Source: Micractinium sp. NFX-FRZ
Lineage: Eukaryota > Chlorophyta > Trebouxiophyceae > Chlorellales > Chlorellaceae
Direction of reading: 5' to 3'
DNA: 64,000 nt
Assembly (NCBI GenBank): GCA_029339195.1
Contig: JAPTJF010000097.1
Location: 1-64,000, forward strand
Shown: positions 11,499 through 23,012 of the stretch, one piece after another
Numbering within the stretch: position 1 is the stretch's first letter
How the letters are laid out: the number at the start of each line of letters is the position of its first letter
Position numbers and translations under genes: made by a program
Notes under the pieces: model-generated
The model's input: only the letters and a program-made list of their open reading frames with translations
What the model was told of the DNA's origin: nothing
Database searches by the model: none

Positions 11499-12462
11499 GG
11501 CGGGTGCTGCAAGGGCGGGTGTGAGCGGCGTGGGGTGGCCTTTAGAGGTCAGGAAAACAGCAGGAGTCGCCCCTAACCTGACCTCCGCCAGGTGACCCCC
11601 GCAGCCGCCGCACGGCGCCGCCCTAGTCGCCTGGCGGCTGGTGTTCGGGACAAGCTGCGGCGCATCAAAGAGCATTCTGGCAGGTCGCGGCGCAAGTAGG
11701 AACAGCATTGCGGGCCCGGAATGCATCACACCTTTGTCGTGGCGCGAGGCCAAGTGTATCGACCGCACAACTTTGCCTCTACGGCTGCAATCTGATCCGC
11801 ATACGCTGCATCAAACGAACGGTCGAGCGCGGAGCGGCAGCGCTTTCAGCACCCAGCCACCACCGCCGCCGCCCCGTCAGCCACCTCTGACGAGGCGGCA
11901 CATGCTGTGCAGCTGCTCCAGCATCTGGCAGGTGCACGAAGCACGATGCGGGCCTCTGACGCAAGAAACCCTTATGTGGCGTGATCTGCACGGAACATGC
12001 AGAAGAGACGCAACCGGCGCCGGCATCATTGCCGACTTGCCCTAGCCTCTGCTGACCGGGTGTTGCCCAGTGCCAGCCTCTTGGCCAAGCGGCAACCCTG
12101 AGCCTGGAAATGTGAATGCTTACAGTGTTGACTGAGTGGAATAACTTGAATATTTGATCACGGGTGCGTGAGAGGCTTCAAGAAAATGCCTATCCTGTCG
12201 GGTGCGCGACGGAGGGGTGTGGGTGGGGGGTGTCGTGCTGGCGGCTGTGACGGATGGCGATAGAAAAAGTCAGGGTGGTGATGGAGAGGATGAGACTCCG
12301 TTGCGTTAGTTATCATGTGGTAGCATTTTAGTTTGTCAATACCGCTGTGCGCTTGGCCCTTGGGGGCACCTGTCGCTGGCGCCCGGGGCCACCCGCTCAG
12401 GGGCCGCTGCTCTCTAGAGGGCAGGCGAGGCATGCTGCCACCCGTTCCCCCCTGCCCACCGC
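11499..12462. other. Intergenic: dipeptidase promoter and 3' UTR of the oxidase gene
   Basis: A minus-strand TGTAA at 12124-12120 lies about 340 nt after the oxidase stop and is its likely poly(A) signal. The rest is upstream of the dipeptidase start at 11498. No further gene is supported. Confidence 0.5.
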
Positions 12463-15400
12463 TCAGGAGCAGCTGCCTCGTGAGGCGCACTTGCACTCGG
12501 GCTTGAAGCCATCCGGGCCGCAGCAGGAGGCAAAGGGCACCTGCTGGTCGGCGCGAGTCGCGTTCCACTGCCAAACTGCTGTTTTGCCCACGCCGGCACC
12601 CGCAAACTTGCCCGTGGGGTCCAGCTCCTGTCAAGGGGCGGGGGTGGCGAGGGATGGCAGCAGTCGGGGGAATGTTTCAGGGGCACGCTGTGTGCGCTGG
12701 GAGGGCTGAGCTCAGGGTAGGATCGGTGCATGCAAAGATGCAATTAGACGCAAAGATACAAAGATGAACACGCCAGCCGGCGTGCCTGAGCGCCCTCCGT
12801 TACTCAGCCCGCCAGGCTGGAGCAGCACATTTTATGCGCCCCTACCCGCAAGCCCCGCCAACCAAGCAGAGCGTACACCAAAGACGTTGCGCATCTCAGG
12901 TTATGTGTCTATTCGCACCTGCGCTGCGCAGCCAAAGTGGCACCACGAGTTGGGGTACTCCTTGGCGCCATCAAAGCAGGAAGCCAGCTGGGGCCTGCAC
13001 ACAGATGAGCAGATGCGGAAGGGGGGAGAGGGTCGGTGGGTTGGCAGGTGGGCAGGCGGGCAGCCTGGCAGCGTCGAAGGGCAGGCATGTTCTCAGGCTG
13101 ACTGGCTATCTATCAAATGCACCCACTCCATTTTTAGTGAGGGCATGCCAGCCCCGTCCCGCCTGCGTCGCCCTCCTCTCACCAGCCGCCCTTGCCCCAG
13201 TGCAGCCGCGCCCAGCACTTCTCCCGGAAGTACGCCATCACTGCAGGAAAGCAGCAGGTGAGGTGGTGGAGGGTAGCGAGGGTGAGCCGAGGCGGTGCCC
13301 TGTGTGAGTCAGCAGGGAAGATGTTCAGGGCCCACTTGCTCAGGCACTGGCACGCCCATCCCACCCAGCCGCTCATACCCCATCACTGCATCGCCAGGTG
13401 GCGGCGGAAGGCTGACTGGCCACATGTGCAGTGTTCCAAGCCTGGAAGGCCCTGCCCTGCCTGGGGATGCGCCCCTCTCACCCGCCATGAACTTGTCGTT
13501 GGGCTGGCCCGAGGACAGGGAGACCCAATCCTCCAGGTTCACCCCTGAAAGGGACAAGGAGAGGGCAGGACAAAGGGGAAGGGATAGTGGGAGGGATGCG
13601 AACAGGGCGGGGCCAGGTGGTGGATCCGCTTACACGGCAGATGCGTCACAGGTGGGTAGGTCCATCACCTTGACAATGCCTGCTGTGCACCCGCCACAGA
13701 AGGACACAAGGCAGCCAGCAATGCAGGCAGGCCAGCAGGCCAAATCACAGCTGGCGACGTACAGAGGTGGGGGCCGCCGCGGTTAGGGCTTAGGTAAAAC
13801 TCCTCGCCACTGCACGGGGCGCGCAGGCAGGCAAGCACGCCGGCGGGAAGCCAGGGATGAGACTGGGTGTGGTTAAGTTGTTGCTGGGTCAAAGTGTGTT
13901 GGGGCCAGGCTGCCCCACTGCCGCGCTCCGCTCCTCTCCTCTCACCTCACAAAGCGGACCAGCGCCGGGTTGCGGAAGCCCTCAAAGAGGCGGCGGGAGC
14001 CGTAGATCTCGCTGCCAAGCTGCAGGGCACACGCCAAGGGGGGGAGGGGCGAGGTTGTGTGTACAGCAAGCGGCTCTGGGGTGGGGGGGTGGGGGGGTGG
14101 CCGAGGTGACATGTAAACGAGGGAGGGGGCGTGGGGAAGGAGGCATGGGTATAGGGGGGAAGGTGTATGCGTACCAAGAACTTTGGGGGAGTTCTGAGAA
14201 GACCGGTCCAGCAATCATGGAAGGGAGCGGCACCCCAGTGTGTGAAGGCAAACGCAGCCGCGGGTAACTACCGGCCCCAGCTGCTAGCAGGGCCAGCAGC
14301 ACCTCAGGCAGGCACTTGTGCCTGGCACCTACCCCCAGCAGGCAATCTCCGGCAACCTCAAAGGGAACTGCCACCTGCGGGCGGGCGGAGGGAGGGAGGG
14401 AGGGAGGCAGGGTAGGAGCGGGGAGAAGTGGGAATGGAAGCTGATGGGCACGGCCTTGGGGCACATTGCCCGGCCCGCTTTTGTGGTCCACGCCCACGGA
14501 CGTTTCTCTTCTTCCCCCCACTCCCCCAAGGTGGGGCAAGGCACAGGAAGCCATGCAATCACGGTGCCACCATCCGTGTTGCATCAGAAGTGCAGCAGGC
14601 ACGCCGGTGCATGCAGCGCTGCATTGTGTGGCGGAAGGCATGCAGGCGCCCCCTCCCGCACCTCCATCTGAATGTAGGGCGCAAAGGTGCTGGTGAGGCG
14701 CGTGCCCTGCTCTGTCTGCAGTCAAACAGGCAGGACAGGCCTGCCCGATTGAGATGCAGGTAAAATGGTGTGCGCTGGCAGGCAGGGACCAAGCACCACA
14801 GCCACAGCTGCCCCGCCTTGTTGCCCCATCTCCCTCAGCAGGCTGCTCTGCTCCACAACATGGCCAAAACAACAACTGGGGAATGAATCCCCACACGCAC
14901 AACCTTGCGCATTGAATTCATCGCCCACCCAGACATGCCCGGCTCCACGGCAGCTTCAACCGCCACCCACACCCACCATTGCCAGGAAGGACTTGCGGCT
15001 CTCAAAGGTGCCAGGCACCACATACTCCCGCCCCAGGGTGGCGTAGAAGCGGCCCCAGTAGGCAGGGTTTGACGTGATGGAGGGGTTCTTGCGCACGGGG
15101 GCCTTGGGCTTTTGAGAGGAGACGGTGTCAGAGGTGTCGTCCGGGCCGCTCATGGCCTGCAGAGGTGCAAGAGCGAGCGAGGGCAGAAGAAGGAGGAGGT
15201 GGGGCAGGTGAGAAGGAAGGTTGCGTGCGAGGAGATGGCGACAGAGGCGTCGCTTGGGACGCGTATGACCTGCAGTAGCGCGTGCATGGGTCGGGAAGGT
15301 GGGGCAGGGGGGGTGGAGGAGGCACAAGGGCGGGCGCCGGAGGAGGAAGGGCCGCTGGCCAGAAGCGGTTTGTAAAGTACTGCACGCAGGGCATTGCTTC

Positions 15401-18400
15401 CGGCACTCGGGCACAACCCTCCTGCCAGCCTCACCTCCACCGGCGGCTCCTCCTCCAAGCCAGGCAGCACGTTGAGCAGCACACCCTCCGGCTCCTGCAC
15501 AGGGTCAGTTCGGGGGTAGCAGGTGGTCCACGGGGAGGGGATCTGAGGGACGAGCAGCGTGCACGCGCATACCAGTGGCCTGCATGCAAGCACAGGATGG
15601 CACAGCAGGGTGCAGCACACCCTCTGCAGCCCCCGTGCTCGACGCCCCTCCCGCCTTGCGGGGTGCTTGCAGTCTACTCCCACTTTCTGGGACACAGCGC
15701 CCTCCCAACCCCTCTGCCGTGCTCGGGGATCCAGCACCCGAGGCACACATTCCCCTCCCACCTTCTCAGGGTGCTTGAAGTCCACACGCCACACAGCATC
15801 GCTCTCAACAATCCACAGCGCCTGCGGGGAGGGGGGAGCGGCATCATGTCAGCGGCAGGCACCCCCCCTCCAAGTGTGATGCGAGGCATGCCGAAACTGC
15901 CCCCTGCTCACCCCTGAGCTTACTGCCCACCCTGCCTGCCGAAACCTGGCAGCCCACCGCTCCCCCTCTTCCCAATGCCACCTCAGCCCACCTTGACCCT
16001 GCCAACCTGCGTCGCCCCACTCTCAATCTGGAAAGGTGCTGCCTTTCCCCAGCGTGCCCCTGCCAGCTCCCTATTCCCACCTCACCCAAGCCCCCCACCT
16101 GCGTCTCGTCCACTTCGAACAGCGCCTGCTTCATGCCAGCGGTGTCGCCCCGCGTCTTGGCCCGGTTGTACTTGTCCTGGGTGGACTGCAGGCGCAGGGG
16201 TTGACGTAACAGAGCAGGCAGGTGGGCGGTGGGCAAGAACGCTGAAAGGGTGTGTACGTGCAGCCGCCAGGAAGCAGTGCAAGTTCCAACATCACGCGCT
16301 GGCAGGTGACAGGCAAAAGGGAGGGCAGGGAAACCATGTGGTGAAGCCTGGCTGACTGGCTGGCTGGGCGAGGGAGGAGGCACGTGGTGCTAGTGAGGCA
16401 CCTGTATTCCCTGCTCCCTCCAAGCCTGGGGCCCCTCTCCTCCCTGTGCTGCACTTATCCAGTTTAATGCGCACGGCTGTCAACACACCCCACCGACATA
16501 TAAGCCGAAAGTCCCTCCCTTGCCTTGATCTGGGAGGCGAAGTTCTTGAAGTTGAGCTCCTGCAGCGACTTGGTGACCGACATCTGGGGCTTGATCTGCG
16601 GGAGGGCGGGGCGGGCAGGTCGGACACGGACAGCCTGATGAGATGCGCGAGGGGAGCAAAGCAGGTAGACAGAATGGGCGGGGCGGGCAGGGAGAGTTGC
16701 AGGTGAGGGCAGGGTGGACCGCAGGCAGGCAGGTGAGCAGGCAGGCAGGCAGGTGAGGCGCAGAGTGGGGGCGCCAGCCTCTAGTCCAGCCCAATGGTCG
16801 TGTGCGCTGCTTGCCAGCTGCTGCTCGGCGGGGGCCCCGCTTTGCCTGAAGGTCAGCTCAGTCACCGTCCCAGGCCTCCCTCGGGCACACCTTCAACCCT
16901 TGTCAAAGCCACCCCCCCACGTGTCCCAGCATCATCTCACCCTGAACGTCAGTTCGGTGACAACGCCCAGGCGGCCCACCGACACGCCCAGCGCCTTGAA
17001 CAGGTGGCGGTGGCTCTGGGGGGTCACCGTGATGAGGGTGCCATTGGCCAGCACAACCTTCATCTCCACAACCTGCTTGCAGACGTTGCAGGGGAGAGAG
17101 ATGGGGTGGGCAGCAGGCAGGGCAGGCAGGCGGGCAGGCGGGCGGGCCGGCTGCAGTGCTGTGCTGAGCGCTGTGTGCGGCGCAGGTCCTCAGCCTGCTG
17201 CAAGCGAAGAGGCCAGTCGCCGGCAACCAGGAGCGGCTGCCGCTGCGTGGCGCCAGCCTGTGCGGCATGCAGTCGTGTCCTGCACTCGTCAATTGTTTCA
17301 GAGGGGCTGTGCGGCATCTCTCCCTGCCTGATCGGCCCAAGCAAGGTGCCCATCTGGGAAGTGCCCAAGCAAGGTGCCCATCTGGGAAGTGCTCAAGTAA
17401 GGTGCACCTGGGAAGAGCAGGAAAACCTAGTTTGCTCACCTGGGAAGAGAGGGAACCGTACTTGAGGGAGGAGCCGTGGGAGTTGGTGGCCACCGCACCG
17501 CCAACCTGCCGCACATAACATAGGGGGCAGGGCGGGGCTGTGGGCACGGGGGATTGTCTGGTGGGCTGACGGGTACTTCGGGGGCAGCCGCCGGCAGGTG
17601 GGCAGGCAAGGTGCGGCCAACGTGTGCTCGCTAGCGCAGGTGGGCACAGGGCGAGCATGCAGGTACGGGCCTCACCGTTTGGTCGGTCCACCAGGTGCTG
17701 CCCAGGCAGACGGTAAGGGGAGATGCATGAGGCGTGGGCGGGCAGGAAACAGAAGCAGGCGCGTCAACACAACTTACTGTACAGAATGGTCCGTAAAGCT
17801 GGCAAGCGTCAGGGCGCGATGCAGGCGGGCAGGCAGGCGGCAGGCAGGCAGGCAGGCAGGCACGCTGGTGACAGATGCAGGCAGGCAGGGCGGGCTCACA
17901 ATGCGGGCAGCGTCCATCCGGCGGGCTGCTTCCAGTGCTGGTAGTCAGCCAGGAAGTCGAGCAGCAGGCGCTGGGGCACACACACACAGAGAGGAGGGAA
18001 AAGGGGACAGGAGTAGGAGGGAAGGAGGCAGAAGTTTTGGTGTGAGAGGAAGCTGAGGGGTTGAGTGGAGGAGCTTCAGTCGACCAAGCAGCAGGGGATG
18101 AGTGGGCTGACAGGGCAGTGGTAAATACCTGGAGCAGGAGCGGCACAGTGGTGGGCAACAAGTGGGACTTTTGCGGGGCCAGGGCTGAGGGTGGGACCTG
18201 CCCTCTCTCCCCACCTAAGTCCCGGCCGCCTCCTCACCTGAGGGATGCCCGCGGCAACTGCAGGGGCGGGGGACGCGTGGGGAGAAAAGTGGGGGCAGAG
18301 CTCAATGCTCAGTGCAGGCTGTGAGGCCTTGCCAGGAAGACGAGCGGACACCTTCTTCCGCCCATGCACTCTGGCCTCTGCTCCCACCCCTGCCCGCTTG

Positions 18401-19783
18401 AAAGGACAGAGCCCCCATATCCCTGTTGCTGACCTGTCACTGTGGCCTTGTCCTCATCCACCTTGATTGGGAAGTCCTGGGGCACGGGGGAGCTCTTGAA
18501 GACCTCCGGGCTCACGGGGGACTTGATGCTGCAGCCGGTGCACGAGAATGAGGCCCAGCAGGGCGTGGTGGGGTGATGCAGGCTTCCCACCCCCCCCGCC
18601 CCCGAGGGGATGGAAGTGTCGTTGAGCCTACGGCACAGTGTGGTGCCCGGCGCCCCGCCAGCAGCACCACGGTCCAGCCGGCGCCCCAGCCCAAGCGCTC
18701 CCTGGGCGGCATTGCACGGTACATGACTAGGCTGGGTACCTCTCCAGCTCTGTCATCACATCATGGTGCGACGTGCCCTCACATGCCTTGTTACTACAAA
18801 TCAAACGGCACCCCACTCACAATGCCAGGGTGCTCTCCAGCTCCGTCATCACAATGTTGATGGCCTGATCGTCGGTGCCAGCGCAGAACTGCTCAGCCCA
18901 CCAGCTGCCGCCCACGCCGTTGGCCTGCAGGGGGAGGGGGAAGAGTAGGGGTGGGCAGGGGTTGGAGTCCCAGCAGGTAGGGAAGAACTGTTGCTGGGGC
19001 GGCCGGTGAGCAGGCCGAGGCAGCAAGGGGAGAGGCTGTCTTCTACTGCTAGCAGCAACACGCCGTTCGAGCGCTGCGGGTAGCCTACTGGAGGAGGCAC
19101 ACCGCATCGCCCTTTGCCCCTGCTGGCCGTCCACCCACCCCATTCGAGGCACCCACCTTGACCTTGCTCCACTGCCCCACAATCTCGGCAAGCTCCTCCA
19201 CGCTGCTGGGGCGGCCCACTTTGACTTTGGGGTTGCAGGGAAAGTAGCCCTGCAAGGGGATGAGGCCGGAGGGTGTGCAGGCCCGGCATGTGATGCACAC
19301 TGCTGTTGCAACCTTGCGTGTGTAACCCATCTTGCAACCAGTGAGCCTGCGGCGTCAGCACACAGCCCCAGGGCCTGTGCTGGCTGAATCAGCGTGTGCC
19401 CCACCTGAAAGTTGCTGAGCGAGTAGGGCAGCCCACACCCAGAATGGGCAGAGCCTGCAGGGGGAGCAGCGGTGGGCGGGGGCGCAGGGTGTGGGCGCAA
19501 CAGGAGAGCGGCGGGCACAGGGGCGGCAGAGGCGGGCGGCTGCACTGTGGCTGCCTGCCTGAGCGCAGAATCGAGAGGTGGAAGCCCTACAAGTGCCGCA
19601 TTGGCACGTACACACATCAGCATGGCTGGAAGCAGGTGAACACACACCGGGACTCATCCTGCACTTCCAGTCGCCGCTCTGCGCCGCCGCCAGCTCAGGG
19701 GCGGCAGCCAACAGCGTGGCGAGGAGCAGCAGTAGCATGGCGCGGCCCGTCAGCGCGCCCAGCGCTGGCATGGAGGGCGCCAT
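12463..19783 (-). CDS. FAD-linked L-gulonolactone-oxidase-like (sugar 1,4-lactone oxidase) protein
   Basis: Twenty-three exons on minus: 19783-19648, 19454-19405, 19249-19157, 18924-18821, 18528-18434, 18257-18238, 17970-17900, 17697-17676, 17505-17440, 17072-16941, 16595-16524, 16185-16099, 15821-15762, 15542-15435, 15156-14977, 14715-14662, 14374-14234, 14019-13946, 13809-13763, 13544-13482, 13240-13183, 12994-12919, 12627-12463. All phases close, giving 657 residues. A signal or anchor segment (residues 15-34, MLLLLLATLLAAAPELAAA) precedes a PCMH-type FAD domain with VGRPSSVEELAEIVGQWSKV, VDEDKATVTVAAGI and VGGAVATNSHGSSLKYG (198-214). The ALO-type C-terminal domain shows YIQME, RFVSGEEFYLSPNRGGP and VNLEDWVSL. 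The HS flavinylation motif of animal GULO is replaced by GVGGSWW, so FAD is probably non-covalent. Expected role: oxidation of an aldonolactone in ascorbate-type metabolism, in or via the secretory pathway. Exon 11 uses a GC donor, exons 6 and 8 are 20 and 22 nt, and a Cys-rich tail (SCCGPDGFKPECKC) ends the protein. The exon 17 boundary is the least certain. Confidence 0.82.
16719..16757. repeat. (GGCA)n low-complexity tract
   Basis: Imperfect GGCA tetranucleotide repeats in intron 10 of the oxidase gene; a similar tract lies at about 17100-17150. Confidence 0.7.
17336..17451 (-). repeat. 28-nt tandem repeat derived from a splice-donor junction
   Basis: Three units of 28 nt start at 17336, 17364 and 17392 on plus; the first two are identical (CAAGGTGCCCATCTGGGAAG core) and the third is diverged. 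Read on minus, the units repeat the TCTTCCCAG/GT motif that forms the end of exon 9 (17440), so the donor region has been copied into its own intron. Confidence 0.8.
17818..17866. repeat. (GGCA)n tetranucleotide repeat
   Basis: Runs of GGCA/GGCG units in the oxidase intron between exons 7 and 8. Confidence 0.8.
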
Positions 19784-20152
19784 GCCGCAGGACGCCCTGA
19801 AACGCCAAGGGGGCGAAGCGATCGAGGGAGCCGGTCGGCGTGCGCGCGCCAAGGGGAAGGGTGAGGAGTGCCGGCGAAGGAGGAGATTGCTTTATGTATA
19901 GCACGAGGCTGTGTATACTTCTGCTCTCTCGGGGGTGTGCGGGCGATGATGAGGAGTCCCGAGGGCTACGTGACCTCATGCCTCGGTGACTTTCCACCCC
20001 GGATGGCGTGCACCACAGCCGGCCTTGGAAGGGCTCACGCGCCCGCCGGAAGCTTCAGTGTCGCTGCCGAGATCGATAACAGCTGCCTGCGACCTGCACT
20101 CTCCGCTCCACTTTAGTTGTGCCCGCTCCCCTTCCCAACCCTACCAGACAAG
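19784..20152. promoter_or_regulatory. Bidirectional (head-to-head) promoter region
   Basis: Only 369 bp separate the start of the oxidase gene (minus, 19783) from the start of the membrane-protein gene (plus, 20153), so both promoters must lie in or overlap this interval. I see no clear TATA box. A CTTTATGT-type A/T patch lies near 19890. Confidence 0.5.
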
Positions 20153-22940
20153 ATGGCCGAGGCTGCAGTGCGCCCCACGGCAGAGGAGGAGGCCCTGCTG
20201 GCAGGTGCCGAGCAGCAGGAGCGCCCTGCCAAGCCCGGCAGCACCCTGGTAGCCGAGGAGGAGGCCGGCCCTAGTGCTGCGCCCATCACGCCCACCGCCC
20301 GCTCAGCCGGCGCCCGCCCGGCTACCGGCACCAGGGCTGGCGGCGCCACCCAGCCAGGCGCCGTCAAGCCCGCCACCACCGCCTTCCCTCCAGCTTTCTA
20401 CGCCCTCATGGCGCTGGGATTCCTCAGCATGGGCATCTTCACCCTGGCGGCACCCGAGGCGGTGAGTGGCACGCACACCCCAGGCCGCGCGCCTGCTCTA
20501 CTTGCTCGTCGCATGTGTGTGCTGCCGGGCACCTGCAGAGGCCGTGTTGCTGCTCCCACCTGCCGCGACCAAACATCTTCCCAACCAGCCGCACTCCAGC
20601 GCGCCCGGTATTCCACACCTCTCAAACTGCAATGAGCCCCAGGCCGTGCCGGGGCTGCACAACAAGGAAGGGGCCATCGGGCGCCCCACATGCACGCCCA
20701 GCTGCCCGCCTTGGACTTCCCACCTCTTCCTCGCTCACCCGCACCCCGTGCTCCCACCACCTCGCAGGCCGTCCGCTCCCTGCACACCAAGGAGGCCATC
20801 ACCCCCATGGACGCCCAGCTGCCCCGCCTGATGCGCCTCAACGGCGCCGCCCTGCTGCTGGTGGCCGCAGCCTCCACTGCACTGGCCACGCGCGGCTGGG
20901 AGCGCATGGGGCCGTGCAGCGCAGGTGGGCAGCGGCTCGGCAAGCCGGCAGCGCTCGCTCGGCCCGCCTTCAGACCAAGGCCAGAGCCATTTGTCCCCTT
21001 CCTATTCACGCCTGCTCGCTGCACCCGCACCTGCTGTCCGCTCGTCTGCCCGTGCTTCCGTAGCCGCCAACCTCACCTGCCCGCCTCTCTACTCCCCTTG
21101 CTTTGCTCCCCGTTTATCTCTGCCTGCCTGCAGATCTGCTGAAGCTGGGCCTAATGGGGCAGAGCCTGCTCAAGTTCCTTGTCTTCCCCTACTACCCCCT
21201 CACCACCCCGCCCCTGCTGGGCCTCCCTATGAAAATGGGCACCACCGCCCTCGCGGCTGCCCTGCCCGCTCTGGACCTGATGCGCAGCGGGAACGGCAGG
21301 GTGAGCCGGTGGCTCGGGGTTGCTGGGGCACGCGCGGGGTCAAAGACACGGCCGGGAAGCCAGGGCAGCTGCCGGGCTGAGCTCTGCACTGGCGGGGCAG
21401 CGATGCATACGGCGCAGGCACGGGTCCAAGGACTGAAGAGCCAGTGCCGTGGCGCCCTGCGCCGAGTGCCTGGCATCCGAATCCAAGTGGCTTCCCCCAC
21501 TGGTCGTCCCCCCCTGCAGGGTTTGATGCGCGAGCTGGGGCGCCGCCTGGCCCCCGCCCGCCCCGGCTCCCTGGTGGCGGGCGCCCACTGGCTGCTGGCC
21601 CTGCTCTTCCCGCTGTCGGGGGTGGCCCTCCTCTTTGCACCCAGGGTGAGAACAAAGGAGCCATGCCTGCCAGCCATGCCCACCGGCCTGCCTGCTGCGA
21701 ATTCCTTCTGCTGGTGCTGCGCTCTTGTGCCGTTACCGCGCCGCTGATGCTGTACATAGCCCGCACTGCACCTGTGCCTGGCTGGTGCGGTTTGCAAGGG
21801 TGCCTGTTCCTCTCCCTTTCCCTGCCAGGCTGCCCTGCCCCACACTCCCCGTCCTGATCGCTGTCAGCGCCCTCCCACTCCTTCACCCGTAGACGCCTCA
21901 CCCTCCCCTGCCCCTGCTCTCACCGCCGCCTCACGTCACGCTGTTCCACAGGTCTGCCTCCCAGTCCCCCTCCCCGACCTCCCCCCCCCGTCCCTGCCCC
22001 CAGTTCACCCTGTTCCACATGCTGGGCTACTCCTACGGCTCCGCCGCCTTCCTGCTGGCCAGGCTGGCGGGGGTGGTGGACACCACGCTCATCCCCCTCA
22101 CACAGCTCCTGCTCAAGGTGGGGCGGCGGGCACTGGGTGGGTGCACATGTGTTGAGATGGACTGGAGGGGTGGGGTGGGGTGGTTGCATGACTGGGCAAA
22201 GAGGCGGGCCTTTGAGCTGTGTGCCATAAGAATAACATTATCTGCTGGAATGCGGGGCATTGCACGTCCAGCACAACATCCCCTCTTCATGCCCCCTGGC
22301 CCCCTGGCCCTGCAGGGTGCCGCCGAGAGGGGCGCGCTGGCCCTGCCCGCCGCCCGCCTGCTGAACGTTGGCATGCTGCTGGCGGGGGTGGGCCACCTGG
22401 CGGTGGAGATGCCCCTCATGGCCAGTGAGTGCCCTGCACAGACTGCCTGGGTTGAGAGGGAGGGGATGCACCTGCCCCGATGTGGGAAGGGGAGGTGCCG
22501 CTCACATGTGACATGGCATGGCATGGCAAGTGAGCGACGCACACAGCCCGCCCTGCCGCATTTCTCAGTGCGGCTGATGGGGGGAGTGGGTCGCTTGATG
22601 CTGCCAGCGTTTGTGGTGCAAGCAGTACACCTCTGCTCATTCAATCGATGCCTGCCTGCATGTCGGTGGCAAACGCCACCAACTGGGTTGTCCTAACCGA
22701 GCATGCTGCCAGCTGAGGTTCGCCCTGTACCGCCGCGCTTCAACGACCGCAGGTGGCGAGTGCCGCTGGCTGCTGCCCGTCAACGCCGCCACCTGGGCCT
22801 CCGCCGTCCTGGCCTCTGCCGCCAGCCTACTGGCCAGCGCCGACAGGTGGGCCCACCCCAGCCCTGCTGCCAGCAAGGCAGAGGCTCAGGCGGCCAATGC
22901 CGAGCTGGTGGAGCCGGTGGCGGGCACCAAGGAGGAGTGA
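20153..22940 (+). CDS. Multi-pass membrane protein, paralogue of the gene at 1252-3679
   Basis: Seven exons: 20153-20461, 20768-20924, 21134-21300, 21520-21645, 22004-22117, 22316-22424, 22753-22940 (TGA 22938), giving 389 residues with all phases closed. It starts MAEAAVRPTAEEEALLAGAE. The first ~75 residues are hydrophilic (Pro/Ala/Thr). Hydrophobic segments follow at about 80-101, 124-145, 157-176, 190-206, 229-251, 262-283, 300-327 and 330-355. The C-terminus is Ala/Glu-rich and ends GTKEE. Exon order, size and phase mirror the minus-strand copy, and some intron sequence is still alignable (AACAAAGGAGCC after exon 4), so the duplication is fairly recent. The ATG here is intact. I do not recognise the family; an organellar or endomembrane integral protein is an inference. 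Confidence 0.8.
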
Positions 22941-23012
22941 GCGGTTGGGAGGCAGTGTGGAGGAGGTAGCGCCAAGGAGGAGTGAGCAGTTACCAAGGCA
23001 CTAGGAGGAATG
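22923..23012 (+). repeat. Degenerate copies of the stop-codon region in the 3' UTR
   Basis: The terminal coding segment CACCAAGGAGGAGTGAGC (22925-22942) is repeated as GCCAAGGAGGAGTGAGC at about 22971-22987 and as a more diverged copy at 22991-23012. Confidence 0.7.

Noticed and set aside
13982..14902. A 306-codon minus-strand open frame in the lactone oxidase locus
   Set aside because: Only the part 14374-14234 fits the spliced model; the rest is intron sequence without homology.
17336..17419. CRISPR-like regularly spaced repeats
   Set aside because: The 28-nt units are contiguous without spacers, lie in a eukaryotic intron and derive from a splice junction.
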